DNA of 64,000 nt from Bacillus_BA songklensis. Its GTDB lineage: Bacteria > Bacillota > Bacilli > Bacillales > Bacillaceae_H. A program made the position numbers and the translations under genes. How positions within the stretch are numbered: the stretch's first letter is position 1; each line of letters begins with the position of its first letter. Location: the NCBI RefSeq assembly GCF_042649685.1, contig NZ_JBHRZT010000073.1, positions 124,001-188,000 of the forward strand. The letters run 5' to 3'. Under the pieces are notes generated by a model that was given only the letters and a program-made list of their open reading frames with translations, ran no database searches and was not told the origin of the DNA. This document shows positions 42,511-51,169 of this stretch, in pieces.

Positions 42511-43512
42511 ATGTTAGCAAAAGACATTGGAATTGACCTTGGTACGGCTAATGTATTAATTCATGTAAAAGGAAAAGGAATCGTATTAAATGAGCCTTCA
42601 GTAGTGGCCATTGATCGAAATACTGGGAGAGTATTCGCGGTAGGGGAAGAAGCAAGACGAATGGTAGGGCGTACCCCTGGAAACATTGTCGCGATTCGAC
42701 CTTTAAAAGACGGAGTGATCGCTGATTTTGATGTTACAGAAGCAATGCTTAAGCATTTTATCAATAAATTGAATGTCAAAGGATTTTTATCTAAACCCCG
42801 CATTTTAATTTGCTGCCCAACCAACATTACGTCTGTCGAGCAAAAAGCTATTCGCGAAGCAGCGGAAAAAAGCGGCGGTAAAAAAGTTTATTTAGAAGAA
42901 GAGCCTAAAATCGCTGCGATTGGAGCGGGTATGGACATTTTCCAACCGAGCGGGAATATGGTAGTCGATATTGGCGGCGGAACAACAGATGTAGCGGTTT
43001 TATCCATGGGGGATATTGTAACGTCGTCTTCGATTAAAACAGCGGGAGATAAATTTGACCACGAAATTCTTAATTATGTGAAACGTGAATACAAACTTTT
43101 GATAGGTGAGCGTACAGCGGAAGATATCAAAATAAAAATCGGTACCGTATTCCCAGGGTCGCGTGATGAAGAAATTGATATTCGCGGAAGAGACATGGTC
43201 AGTGGATTGCCGCGTACGATTACAATAAAATCCCATGAGGTGGAAGGCGCGCTTCGTGAATCAGTTGCTTCAATTGTCCAAGCTTCTAAAAGCGTTTTAG
43301 AACGTACCCCTCCAGAACTTTCAGCGGATATCATTGACCGGGGCGTTATTTTAACCGGTGGCGGGGCTTTATTGCATGGAATCGATCAGCTGTTGGCTGA
43401 AGAGTTAAAGGTCCCTGTGTTGATCGCAGAGAACCCGATGGATTGTGTAGCAATCGGAACCGGCATTATGCTAGACAATATGGATAAATTACCACGCCGC
43501 CAACTTATTTAG
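42511..43512 (+). CDS. mbl: Rod-shape protein Mbl (MreB-like actin)
   Basis: ATP-dependent filament protein that guides the cell-wall elongation machinery. 333 residues, as in B. subtilis Mbl. Actin-fold motifs: phosphate-1 DIGIDLGTANVLIHVKG, phosphate-2 MVVDIGGGTTDVAVL and adenosine ILTGGGALLHG. I chose ATG 42511 (10 nt after AAGGAGG) over ATG 42505 (4 nt), because it also matches the family start. Position after spoIIID and before flhO is standard. Confidence 0.96.
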   Translation: MLAKDIGIDLGTANVLIHVKGKGIVLNEPSVVAIDRNTGRVFAVGEEARRMVGRTPGNIVAIRPLKDGVIADFDVTEAMLKHFINKLNVKGFLSKPRILICCPTNITSVEQKAIREAAEKSGGKKVYLEEEPKIAAIGAGMDIFQPSGNMVVDIGGGTTDVAVLSMGDIVTSSSIKTAGDKFDHEILNYVKREYKLLIGERTAEDIKIKIGTVFPGSRDEEIDIRGRDMVSGLPRTITIKSHEVEGALRESVASIVQASKSVLERTPPELSADIIDRGVILTGGGALLHGIDQLLAEELKVPVLIAENPMDCVAIGTGIMLDNMDKLPRRQLI

Positions 43513-43575
43513 TTTTTTCCACAGATGACGATAAATTAAACGTATAGTTTAGTTCTCTGTAAAGGATGAGGAAAA

Positions 43576-44412
43576 ATGTTCAAAGGTTTTTACACAGCAA
43601 CAACAGGGATGCTTTCACAGCAACGAAAATCGGATATGTTGACAAACAATATGGCGAATGCAAACACACCCGGATTCAAGGCCGATCAGGCTTCCCTCAG
43701 AGCCTTTCCGGAAATGCTTCTCCAGCAGCTCCAAAGCAACGGAGTTCCCGGTAAAGACAAATCCCAGTGGACAGGAAAGAAAGAAGTAGGTTTGCTTAAT
43801 ACGGGGGTATATGTGCAAGAGGTTACCCCTAATTTTGCACAAGGTGATGTGAGGGAAACCGGGCGGCGGACAGATGTCGCTCTAATAAATCGTATAGTCC
43901 CTGTTAATGAGGAAGGTGTAAAAGGGACATTTTTCTTTACCGTCAGGGATGAAAACAATTCAATCCGTTATACAAGAAACGGGAACTTCACTCTTGATGG
44001 ACAAGGATTTTTAACAACAAATGAAGGCTTGTATGTCATGGATCGAAATAATCAACCAATTCAGCTGCAAGGTACCGATTTTCAAATCAATTCTCAAGGT
44101 ACTGTTATGGAAAATGGCCAATCAGTAGCCCAACTGAATATTGCTATGACGGAAAATGCCAATAGCATGATGAAAGAAGGAAATGGCTTATATCGGACAG
44201 ATAATGAACTTCCCCTCCCGTCAGCTTTTGGAAATCCGGCTGTTAGCTTTGATATACAGCAAGGATCATTAGAACGCTCAAATGTAGATGTCACTCAAAC
44301 GATGACAGAATTATTAAGTGCCTATCGCGCTTTTGAGGCAAATCAAAAGATTGTCCAGGCCTATGACCGCAGCATGGAGAAAGCCGCCAATGAGATTGGC
44401 CGTTTACGTTAA
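43576..44412 (+). CDS. flhO: Flagellar hook-basal body (rod) protein FlhO
   Basis: 278 residues, FlgF/FlgG family: N-terminal flagellar rod motif MLSQQRKSDMLTNNMANANTPGFKA and C-terminal SLERSNVDVTQTMTELLSAYRAFEANQKIVQAYD. Secreted by the flagellar export system to build the distal rod. ATG after AAGGATGAGG. No SigD promoter was recognised upstream. Confidence 0.93.
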   Translation: MFKGFYTATTGMLSQQRKSDMLTNNMANANTPGFKADQASLRAFPEMLLQQLQSNGVPGKDKSQWTGKKEVGLLNTGVYVQEVTPNFAQGDVRETGRRTDVALINRIVPVNEEGVKGTFFFTVRDENNSIRYTRNGNFTLDGQGFLTTNEGLYVMDRNNQPIQLQGTDFQINSQGTVMENGQSVAQLNIAMTENANSMMKEGNGLYRTDNELPLPSAFGNPAVSFDIQQGSLERSNVDVTQTMTELLSAYRAFEANQKIVQAYDRSMEKAANEIGRLR

Positions 44413-44447
44413 GAACAGGTTAAACGCTAAAGCAGGGGGAGTTTACA

Positions 44448-45296
44448 TTGAACCGCTCTATGATTAATGCATCCAATACAATGACTCAATTACAGCATCA
44501 ACTTGATTTAATTAGCCATAATATGTCCAACGTCAATACAACGGGATATAAACGCCAGGAAGCTAATTTCAGTGACATGCTGTATCAGCAGTTTGATAAT
44601 CAGCTGAATATCGGAAAGGAAAACGGAAGAAACACTCCTTATGGAATCCGCCAGGGAGTAGGTGCTAAATTAGCCCATACGAACATTCAGACAAATCAGG
44701 GAGCCTTGAAAAAAACAGAAAGACTTCTGGATGTAGCCCTGACAAAAGAAAACTTTTTCTTTAAAGTATTAGTGAATGAAAATGGCCGGCAAGCTGTACG
44801 CTATACGAGAGATGGATCGTTTCATTTGGCATCGATGACCAATAACCGATTCATGCTGACAGATTCACAAGGAAATGCCATTCTGGATCAGAACAATAAA
44901 CCAATTGTAGTACAAGGCCCCATTCAAAACATCCGAATTGAGCCGAATGGAAACGTTGCGGCTGTATCAGCTAACGGTGATACTCCGAATCAGGTATTTG
45001 AGCTTGGGGTCGTTCAGGTGAAAAGACCTCACTTGCTGCAAGGGGCAGGAAATAACTTATTTGGACTTCCAGATTTAAATGCCTTAAATTTAACAATGAA
45101 GGATGTTGTACAAGAGGCACGGGGGACACAACGGTCTGATTTAGACATTCAGCAGGGTGTACTGGAAGAATCGAATGTAGACTTAGCCGCAGAAATGTCA
45201 GAGTTGCTATTAACACAGAAATCGTATCAGTTTAATGCAAAATCCATTTCTGTTGCCGATCAAATGATGGGGCTCGTCAACGGTCTTCGCTCTTAA
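44448..45296 (+). CDS. flhP: Flagellar hook-basal body (rod) protein FlhP
   Basis: 282 residues, paralogue of FlhO: HQLDLISHNMSNVNTTGYKRQEA near the start and VLEESNVDLAAEMSELLLTQKSYQFNAKSI at the end. Start is TTG at 44448, 7 nt after AGGGGGAG, giving LNRSMINASNTM; cotranscribed with flhO (35-nt gap). Confidence 0.92.
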   Translation: MNRSMINASNTMTQLQHQLDLISHNMSNVNTTGYKRQEANFSDMLYQQFDNQLNIGKENGRNTPYGIRQGVGAKLAHTNIQTNQGALKKTERLLDVALTKENFFFKVLVNENGRQAVRYTRDGSFHLASMTNNRFMLTDSQGNAILDQNNKPIVVQGPIQNIRIEPNGNVAAVSANGDTPNQVFELGVVQVKRPHLLQGAGNNLFGLPDLNALNLTMKDVVQEARGTQRSDLDIQQGVLEESNVDLAAEMSELLLTQKSYQFNAKSISVADQMMGLVNGLRS

Positions 45297-45307
45297 AGGG
45301 AAGAATA

Positions 45308-45420
45308 AATAAAATGAAATTTCATCAGAGAGGCACCCTGATGATTAGTTGAATGAATCGAGCTAAGTTATCCCTCTTATGAAAAGCGGGAGTTCTAATG
45401 CTCCTTAGAGGGGGATAAAA
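45308..45420. repeat. Intergenic repeat family 3, copy upstream of fabZ
   Basis: GAAATTTCATCAGAG ... CCTGATGATTAGTTG, then a second hairpin TTATCCCTC with GAGGGGGATAA (about 45369-45419) enclosing GCGGGAG ... GCTCC. It ends just before the fabZ Shine-Dalgarno, the same placement as at mbl. Confidence 0.65.
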
Positions 45421-45441
45421 CAAGGAAGGAGAATGGTTATC

Positions 45442-45876
45442 ATGCTTGATATTCAAGAAATTAAAAACATAATTCCACATCGCTATCCTTTTTTATTAGT
45501 TGATCGCATTCTAGAAGTGGAAGAAGGGAAATCAGCTGTTGGCATTAAAAATGTATCTGCCAATGAAGAGTTTTTTAATGGTCACTTTCCAGATTATCCG
45601 GTGATGCCGGGAGTGCTTATCGTTGAAGCGCTTGCTCAAGTAGGTGCTGTTGCCATGTTGAAAAAAGAGGAAAACCGCGGACGTTTAGCTTTCTTCACAG
45701 GAATCGATAACTGCCGTTTCAAAAAGCAAGTGAAACCGGGTGACCAGCTTCGACTAGAAGTGGAAATGGTACGAGTGCGCGGATCGATTGGAAAAGGCAA
45801 AGGAACCGCTACTGTTGATGGAGAAATCGTGTGTGAAGCGGAAATCATGTTCGCGCTTGGAGAAAAGCAGGCATAA
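45442..45876 (+). CDS. fabZ: 3-hydroxyacyl-[acyl-carrier-protein] dehydratase FabZ
   Basis: Dehydrates 3-hydroxyacyl-ACP in fatty-acid elongation. 144 residues, hot-dog fold, catalytic H48 (FNGHFPDYPVMPG) and E62 (LIVEALAQ). ATG at 45442 is taken; the ATG at 45433 is too close to AAGGAG. Downstream of flhP as in B. subtilis. Confidence 0.95.
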   Translation: MLDIQEIKNIIPHRYPFLLVDRILEVEEGKSAVGIKNVSANEEFFNGHFPDYPVMPGVLIVEALAQVGAVAMLKKEENRGRLAFFTGIDNCRFKKQVKPGDQLRLEVEMVRVRGSIGKGKGTATVDGEIVCEAEIMFALGEKQA

Positions 45877-45915
45877 TCCTTAATCTTAATGTTTTAATGA
45901 ACTGATTTAGTACAT

Positions 45916-45946
45916 AAAAGCTGCTCTTTTGAGTGGCTTTTTTTAT
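45916..45946 (+). terminator. Terminator of fabZ
   Basis: AAAAGCTGCTC with GAGTGGCTTTT plus T tract. Confidence 0.75.
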
Positions 45947-46047
45947 TTGTTGAAAGATAATACATAATTCCATATATATGGGGAATGATAAGCAAAGACC
46001 AAACAATAGAATGCAGGTCATGCATAATCGTAGAAAGGAGAATGACT

Positions 46048-46377
46048 ATGAATAAAAAATGGTTTCTCATGCTAACAGGTACATTGTTATCTGCCATGTT
46101 GATGGTGGGCTGTAACAATAATGATCAGGAGCCGCCTCCGGAAGATGATCGAAATGAGGATCAAGCTCCGGCAGATCAAAATGATACAAATAACAACAAT
46201 GACAACAATGACACAAACGATCTGAATGGCGATACAGATGCTGAAAATGACATGGCACCTGGTGTCGATGAAAATGACACAATCAACAAAGATGATGAAA
46301 AAGATGCGGATCCAGATCCGGAAGACGCAGTAGAAGATCCAAGAGATTTGAATGATGAAGACAACAAAGACGAATGA
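46048..46377 (+). CDS. Highly acidic Asn/Asp-rich lipoprotein
   Basis: 109 residues. Signal peptide with lipobox MVGC and lipidation Cys at residue 22; the mature part is a low-complexity string of Asp, Asn, Glu and Pro with no fold visible. Probably anchored outside and disordered, perhaps cation-binding, but no function can be assigned. ATG at 46048, 7 nt after AGAAAGGAG. Confidence 0.78.
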   Translation: MNKKWFLMLTGTLLSAMLMVGCNNNDQEPPPEDDRNEDQAPADQNDTNNNNDNNDTNDLNGDTDAENDMAPGVDENDTINKDDEKDADPDPEDAVEDPRDLNDEDNKDE

Positions 46378-46383
46378 TAGTGA

Positions 46384-46413
46384 AAGCCGGTTTCTTTAAA
46401 AGGAATCGGCTTA
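46384..46413 (+). terminator. Hairpin after the acidic lipoprotein gene
   Basis: AAGCCGGTTTC with GGAATCGGCTT; weak T tract (TTATTA). Confidence 0.55.
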
Positions 46414-46548
46414 TTACATGTTGGGTTTAAGAATAAAAAATATCCAAAAATACCCATTGTCGAAAATTTCCTTCAGTGATGACAGTCACTTTAAAGTCTG
46501 CTAAAATTATAAATTAGTCAGATAATAGTTTGGGGGTACTTTTCATCG

Positions 46549-46929
46549 ATGTTTAAAAACTTGCCACAAGGTACAAAAATTAGTATCACGCGTTCTATCC
46601 ATGTCGCATTTGAACAGTACATGAGCAAAATCGAATGGAATGAAGAGAAGTATGATACGGAAGAGTTTATTCGCGAGTGGAGAAGGTACATAGAGAATCA
46701 CGCATCCTGGTTTGAACGGCTTAGTAATGAAGATAAAGCGGATTCTACGTTTCATGAAGAGTTAGCAGGTAAAATTAATAGCACAATCGAGAAGATTGTC
46801 AATGAGGCACCAACGAACGAGCAGATGGAGCGATTGAATGCCCTTTTAGCAGAAAAGGGATTAGACGATGTGACATATTCTTGTAAAGCGGAAGCAAAAT
46901 ATTGGATCGAGAAATTAACGAACGAGTAA
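46549..46929 (+). CDS. Conserved-looking soluble protein of unknown function
   Basis: 126 residues, charged and mostly helical (FIREWRRYIENHASWFERL, INSTIEKIVNEAPTNEQMERLNALLAEKGL). No signal peptide, membrane helix or known motif. Convergent with the XRE regulator gene, separated by a terminator. I do not recognise the family. Confidence 0.75.
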   Translation: MFKNLPQGTKISITRSIHVAFEQYMSKIEWNEEKYDTEEFIREWRRYIENHASWFERLSNEDKADSTFHEELAGKINSTIEKIVNEAPTNEQMERLNALLAEKGLDDVTYSCKAEAKYWIEKLTNE

Positions 46930-46957
46930 AAGCGCAGGCGTCCCCTGCGTTTTTTTG
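46930..46957 (+). terminator. Terminator after the 46.5-kb gene
   Basis: AAGCGCAGG with CCTGCGTTTTTTT. Confidence 0.85.
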
Positions 46958-46995
46958 TTATATAGGTCACTAAAATAGCAAATGAAAACAATCTC

Positions 46996-47430
46996 CTATT
47001 TTTCCATGGCTACCGCTTTTTCGAGCAACGCTTGAATAAGAGGCAGCAGTTTCTTTTGAGACTTGGAAGGAAGCTTGGATAATTGCTGTAATTGATTTTC
47101 AATCTTCGGATATTCTTTTAAAAAAAGCAGTAAGCTATGCGCGTTGTCATTCAAAGGATTATCGATAAAATCATATGTGCTCTGAATTTCTTGTAAGGTT
47201 TCTTGCTTACGCTTTTTTTGTTTTCTCCCGACTAATTGATCCAAGCTAATTTGAAAGAAATCACAAAGGACAATGACATCGCGGAGTGAAGGCTCCTGAT
47301 GATTTCTCTCCCATTTTGATAATGTAGAACGGGAAATGTTCAAATGTTCAGCCAGTTCTCCTTGAGTTAATCCTGCATTCTCGCGGTAAAATCTCAAATT
47401 ATAGGCTAGATTTGACAATTCAATCACCAT
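46996..47430 (-). CDS. XRE-family helix-turn-helix regulator
   Basis: About 144 residues. N-terminal HTH_3 domain with LTQGELAEHLNISRSTLSKWERN and DVIVLCDFFQISLDQLVGRK; the rest is a Lys/Gln-rich helical linker and coiled tail likely for oligomerisation. Start is uncertain: ATG 47430 and GTG 47427 follow AGGAAAG, whereas ATG 47445 has no ribosome-binding site. It may control itself or the divergent small gene at 47815. Confidence 0.82.
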   Translation of the reverse strand: MVIELSNLAYNLRFYRENAGLTQGELAEHLNISRSTLSKWERNHQEPSLRDVIVLCDFFQISLDQLVGRKQKKRKQETLQEIQSTYDFIDNPLNDNAHSLLLFLKEYPKIENQLQQLSKLPSKSQKKLLPLIQALLEKAVAMEK

Positions 47431-47750
47431 TCTTTCCTGATACATATGTATTTACAAAAATTCGTGTACTTTTCACGTTCCAATCAGGAACACAAATCGT
47501 AATGTGAAGAATTAGAACATTTTTATCAGAAAATTCAAATATTATGAATAAAAATACAATATGTTGAAAACAAAAACAGAAGGGAACATTTAGTCGAAAA
47601 TGGTAAATAATTGTAAGAATGTATAAAAAATGAATAGGATTTTGAGTGAAAAAACGACAAATTTTTTATCTTTATGTAGAACAATCAAGAAATTTGTAGA
47701 AGAAAGTACGACATTGGATTTATCAACATCTATAAGTCATCTAACGCAGG

Positions 47751-47778
47751 TTGAAAAATAGGAAAAATGTATTATGAT
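47751..47778 (+). promoter_or_regulatory. Candidate promoter of the 47.8-kb small gene
   Basis: TTGAAA, 16 bp, TATGAT. The rest of the 384-nt gap back to the XRE gene is A/T-rich with no other clear signal. Confidence 0.5.
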
Positions 47779-47814
47779 GAAATAGAATCAACGAGAAAAG
47801 GAGGAGAAACCGTA

Positions 47815-47973
47815 GTGAGATTTTATCTGAAAAGACCTGTTCTTCGGAATGTTGAGGACGATAGTAAACGCTGGAATTATGATCACCTGATTTTAGGGAA
47901 ACAAATTCAAATCAGCGTCTTTGATCCCCTTCAACAACACAAGACATTCAATAAAAAAATAGAAAGGTCTTGA
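47815..47973 (+). CDS. Small hypothetical protein (52 residues)
   Basis: GTG at 47815 after AAAGGAGGAG, coding VRFYLKRPVLRNVEDDSKRWNY..., basic and aromatic. Promoter and ribosome-binding site are both visible, which supports a real gene. No family recognised. It ends near the convergent ywpF gene. Confidence 0.5.
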   Translation: MRFYLKRPVLRNVEDDSKRWNYDHLILGKQIQISVFDPLQQHKTFNKKIERS

Positions 47974-48044
47974 ATACCGTGCTTTCCATCCAATAAGGCG
48001 TTGCATTTGGTTTCCCGCATGACTGGATTCATTGCCGTTGTCAC

Positions 48045-48488
48045 TTATTTAATGGATGAACGGGTTTTCCGCTTCTCGTAAAGCCTGCGCTTAAATTCTT
48101 GAAGCAAAGCATCCCCGCTTAATCCCTGCTCAATTAAGTCTTCTAAAATCATTTCTGGAGAATGGGCCTTATTACCTGTTAATAACCCTTTGAACAATAC
48201 GCTGAAATGCTGCTTCATTTTTGTGATGCCAATTATGCTGGCGGAAAAGTTTGCAGGGGCGTTGCTTTTCTTGGAAATGGTTGCTTGTAGTTTTACCTGT
48301 TGATGTTGTTTGGAGAGTTCTTCGAAGTAGGAAAGATATGTGTTAGGAAGTAAAGCCTCGATAATCCAATGATTTTCCTCATTTTCTTTATTAATGATCA
48401 GCCCATCTATAAGTTCCATTGTTTGATAATTAGTGTCTTTGGAATTTGAAGAAGCGGCTTCTAACGCAACAAGTTTAAAAGTTTTCAT
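48045..48488 (-). CDS. ywpF: YwpF-like family protein
   Basis: 147 residues: MKTFKLVALEAAS, MELIDGLIINKENEENHWIIEALL, then a C-terminal Arg/Lys helix (GDALLQEFKRRLYEKRK). This is the YwpF-like family of Bacillus, function unknown. Start at 48488 after GGGGGGA, giving the family N-terminus; longer in-frame reading is not homologous. Next to ssbB as in B. subtilis, but divergent from it. Confidence 0.82.
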   Translation of the reverse strand: MKTFKLVALEAASSNSKDTNYQTMELIDGLIINKENEENHWIIEALLPNTYLSYFEELSKQHQQVKLQATISKKSNAPANFSASIIGITKMKQHFSVLFKGLLTGNKAHSPEMILEDLIEQGLSGDALLQEFKRRLYEKRKTRSSIK

Positions 48489-48596
48489 CCAATCCCCCCA
48501 TTTATTCCATGTTTTAAGTGTCCCCATCTATTATAACACAATAATTGTAAATTATTGAGAATAAAAGTCCCCTACGGCATAAGGAGATGAGAAACG

Positions 48597-48932
48597 ATGA
48601 TGAATCAAACTATTTTAGTTGGGAGATTAACGAAAGACCCCGACTTGCGTTACACCTCGGAGGGTGTTCCTTTTTGTTTTATTACCGTGGCTGTCCCGAG
48701 AGATTTTCGAAATCAAAATGGTGAAATCGGCACCGATTTTATTACGGTCACATTATGGAGAAAAAGCGCAGAGAGCGCTGCACAGCGTTGCCAAAAAGGA
48801 ACTCTGGTTGGAATTAAAGGACGCGTTCAGACGAGAAGTTACGAAAAGGAACAAAATCAAAAAACGTATGTCACAGAGGTGGTGGCAGAACAAATCAAGT
48901 TTTTAAGTCATACGGTTTCGGTGAATGTATAA
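48597..48932 (+). CDS. ssbB: Single-stranded DNA-binding protein SsbB
   Basis: 111 residues, OB-fold only (MNQTILVGRLTKDPDLRYTSEG ... GRVQTRSYE), without the acidic C-terminal tail of SsbA. That short form and the locus match B. subtilis SsbB (YwpH), which protects incoming DNA during transformation. No clear ComK box was seen upstream. Start at one of two adjacent ATGs. Confidence 0.9.
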   Translation: MMNQTILVGRLTKDPDLRYTSEGVPFCFITVAVPRDFRNQNGEIGTDFITVTLWRKSAESAAQRCQKGTLVGIKGRVQTRSYEKEQNQKTYVTEVVAEQIKFLSHTVSVNV

Positions 48933-48940
48933 AAGGAACA

Positions 48941-49215
48941 AAGGCTAAAATCGCGACGTCCTGTCACAACGCCTTTGCTAGTACAATCCTGTACGTCGGA
49001 AGACTAAAAACGCGACGTCGTGTCGCAACGTCTTCGCTAGCACGTCCTGTGCGTCGAAAGGCTAAAATCGCGATGTCAATCACCACGCCTTTGCTAGTAC
49101 AATCCTGTACGTCGAAAGACTAAAATGTCGATGTCCGATCGTGTGAGATGCCTTTCCTTTGCTTATATGTCCGTGCACTTCACAAATCTCCCTCATATAA
49201 TCCTATGCATCGACA
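48941..49215 (+). repeat. Tandem repeat family 4 (58-bp units), 3 full units plus a degenerate one
   Basis: Units start at about 48941, 49000, 49058 and 49116. Each begins AAGGC or AAGAC followed by TAAAA, cgcgacgtc, then the pairing GCCTT or GTCTT, and a short stem GTAC-loop-GTAC or GCAC-loop-GTGC. Both stems change together between units 1/3 and unit 2. The last unit degenerates up to 49215. The region after it holds an extended Shine-Dalgarno-like 14-mer and two terminators. Confidence 0.8.
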
Positions 49216-49228
49216 GAAAGGAGGTGAT
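49215..49228 (+). promoter_or_regulatory. 14-nt perfect anti-16S 3'-end match without a following gene
   Basis: AGAAAGGAGGTGAT is the full complement of the 16S rRNA 3' end, far longer than normal ribosome-binding sites. No ATG lies at a usable distance; only a GTG inside it opens a 22-codon frame. Confidence 0.5.
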
Positions 49229-49373
49229 TTCCACTAGCAACTTTCACATCTTCTCCCATTTACTTTTACGTTTTGTAAAAGCCCCTTCGTAAAGAAGAGG
49301 AGAAAGAAACCTTTTCTTTTTCAAGCATTCTACTAGAAAGAAAATGATTCTTCGTTTGCCCCCCCCTTTTTAT

Positions 49374-49408
49374 TTGCCCGATTAGCCCCAACTAATCGGG
49401 CATTTTTC
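49374..49408 (+). terminator. Plus-strand terminator after the family-4 array
   Basis: TGCCCGATTAG with CTAATCGGGCA, then TTTTT. It implies a plus-strand transcript through 48.9-49.4 kb (ssbB 3'UTR or a separate RNA). Confidence 0.85.
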
Positions 49409-49420
49409 GTTTAAAACAGA

Positions 49421-49467
49421 AAAGGATTTGTCATGAGAAACCCAAGATTTTCATGACAAATCCTTTC
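49421..49467 (-). terminator. Terminator of the LysM-P60 hydrolase gene
   Basis: On the minus strand, GGATTTGTCATGA pairs with TCATGACAAATCC, followed by TTTTCTGTTTT. Confidence 0.8.
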
Positions 49468-49476
49468 ATTGTCGCT

Positions 49477-50592
49477 TTATTGCGTCAAGCGTTTCGATCC
49501 TAAATAACGGACTTTCCAGTAACTGCTATCCAAGCTTGCGATTGTAACGCCGTTTGAAGTTCCAGCATGGATAAATTGTCCGTTTCCTATGTAAATACCC
49601 ATGTGAGAAGGGCCTGCTTGGTATGTAGAGAAGAAGACGAAGTCTCCAAGTTGAGGCTGGCTTACGGAAGTGGATTGGCTCCAATAATCCGCTGTACTCA
49701 GTCGCTTAACAGGTGCTTGTTTGTTTAATACATAGTAAATCAAACCGCTGCAATCAAATCCTGACGGTGTAGTGCCTCCCCATTTATAAGGTGTGCCCAT
49801 AACAGCTTTTGCATCATTAATCAACTTTGTAAAATCAATTTGGATCTTTTGGGAAGCCGGTTCAGGAGCAGCCGGTGTTTCTTTTGCTTTTTCATTGAGA
49901 GAAATGGAGGGAGAACCTTTTACCTTTAATGTCTGGTTCACATAAATCGTATTTGAACGCAATAAGTTCAAGTCTTTTAACTCAGCAACGGTCAAGTTAA
50001 AACGTTGGGCAATTTTCCATATTGAGTCACCGGGTTGAACCGTATATGTATCTGCTTCTGATCCAGGAGAAATCGCCTCATTCGATGAGGGGGCAGAAAC
50101 AGGGGCGGGCCGGATCTCCTTTTGTTCTGGTGCAGGCGTCTTGGACGGCTCGCCTTTTACTTTTAGCACCTGGTTGACATATATGGTATTGGATCGCAAT
50201 AAATTCAATGTTTTTAGCTCAGCAACGGTCATATTAAAACGTTGCGCCACTTTCCATAATGTATCCCCGCTCTGGGTGGTGTAGGTGCTTTCCGTTTCTT
50301 GAACGGATGATTTCGCTGGCTTTACAGGGCTTTTCATTTCCATAAGGGAAGAGACGGATGTCTGCTTAAAAGTTGGAATTTTTAGTTTTTGTCCTGTGTA
50401 AATAGAGTCAGATGTTAAATGGTTGACAGATTTAAGCTCGGCTACTGTCGTCTTATAAGTTTTGGAGAGCGACCATAGGGTGTCACCGGGCTTAACTTCA
50501 ATAGAATCAGAATCAGCATGGGCAGGGCTTTGAAACAACACAATTCCACCTAAAGCCGCAAAAGTGGAGACCGAAAGAACTTTCCTTTTCAT
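49477..50592 (-). CDS. LysM-NlpC/P60 D,L-endopeptidase (LytE-like)
   Basis: Secreted wall hydrolase cutting the peptide stem of peptidoglycan, needed for elongation in Bacillus. 371 residues: signal peptide 1-26, three LysM domains (about 30-72, 103-146, 182-225), linker, NlpC/P60 domain with C281 (GFDCSGLIYYV), H330 (SHMGIYIG) and H342 (FIHAGT). Domain set equals B. subtilis LytE. Start at 50592 after AGGAGG; an upstream in-frame extension (MWIYIDN) is encoded by a family-1 repeat and is not used. Confidence 0.9.
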   Translation of the reverse strand: MKRKVLSVSTFAALGGIVLFQSPAHADSDSIEVKPGDTLWSLSKTYKTTVAELKSVNHLTSDSIYTGQKLKIPTFKQTSVSSLMEMKSPVKPAKSSVQETESTYTTQSGDTLWKVAQRFNMTVAELKTLNLLRSNTIYVNQVLKVKGEPSKTPAPEQKEIRPAPVSAPSSNEAISPGSEADTYTVQPGDSIWKIAQRFNLTVAELKDLNLLRSNTIYVNQTLKVKGSPSISLNEKAKETPAAPEPASQKIQIDFTKLINDAKAVMGTPYKWGGTTPSGFDCSGLIYYVLNKQAPVKRLSTADYWSQSTSVSQPQLGDFVFFSTYQAGPSHMGIYIGNGQFIHAGTSNGVTIASLDSSYWKVRYLGSKRLTQ

Positions 50593-50907
50593 GAGCATCC
50601 TCCTGTAAAAGGTATTATCTATATAAATCCACATAAATCATTAGACATGAATAAAAAGCCATCCATGTCCAATGATTTACGCATAAGCATTCGCCAATTT
50701 CCCTTTCGGGCCCTTGTCGAATGCTTATACGAGAACCTTTTTTGCTTATTCAAAGCTGTCAGTACAGAAAAACTTTAAATAACACAAAAAGCGACAAGTG
50801 GTGTTGAACCATTAAATACAATCTATGTATATTTAATATAGTAATCTAGCATTATGTATAAAGAAAAAAATGGTATATATACTATAATAATGATAGAATA
50901 AAGGACA

Positions 50908-50943
50908 AAAGTAAAGGGTAAATAGGCTCACCCTTTACTTTTT
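50908..50943 (-). terminator. Terminator of the small Lys-rich gene
   Basis: AAAAGTAAAGGGT with ACCCTTTACTTTT; symmetrical T tracts, works on both strands. The gene's stop codon lies in the stem. Confidence 0.82.
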
Positions 50944-51054
50944 TAGCTTCTTCTTTAATAATCGGTAAAGTTCCTTCCATTTTTCATCTTTATTTACTGA
51001 TTCTTTCATTTTCTTCTCTTGATTCTTCTTCTTTTGATTCTTCTTCTTTTGCAT
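50935..51054 (-). CDS. 39-residue Lys-rich peptide
   Basis: ATG at 51054 after GAGGAG, coding MQKKKNQKKKNQEKK... and ending YRLLKKKLKK; about 19 of 39 residues are Lys. Good ribosome-binding site and terminator make it a plausible real gene. It sits between the inverted halves of family-1 copy b, downstream of ywqA on the same strand. Function unknown; a nucleic-acid-binding or membrane-active role would be guesswork. Confidence 0.55.
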   Translation of the reverse strand: MQKKKNQKKKNQEKKMKESVNKDEKWKELYRLLKKKLKK

Positions 51055-51169
51055 GTTCGTCTCCTCTTATATAAATCAAGCCTGATTTTTAACATCCATT
51101 TTTGCTTTTTATGTTATTTACGGGTTTTCTGTTCCTACATCTTGAATAAGCTAAAAAGGTGATGTGGAT

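Noticed and set aside
43513..43575. SigD promoter for flhO-flhP
   Set aside because: No TAAA plus GCCGATAT pair in the gap; cotranscription with mbl or another signal is possible.
48941..49215. CRISPR array
   Set aside because: Units are contiguous without unique spacers, and no cas genes are present; likewise the spoIIQ repeat is coding.
50593..50634. Longer start for the LysM-P60 protein (MWIYIDNTFYRR)
   Set aside because: These codons belong to the family-1 repeat end; the AGGAGG site serves the ATG at 50592.
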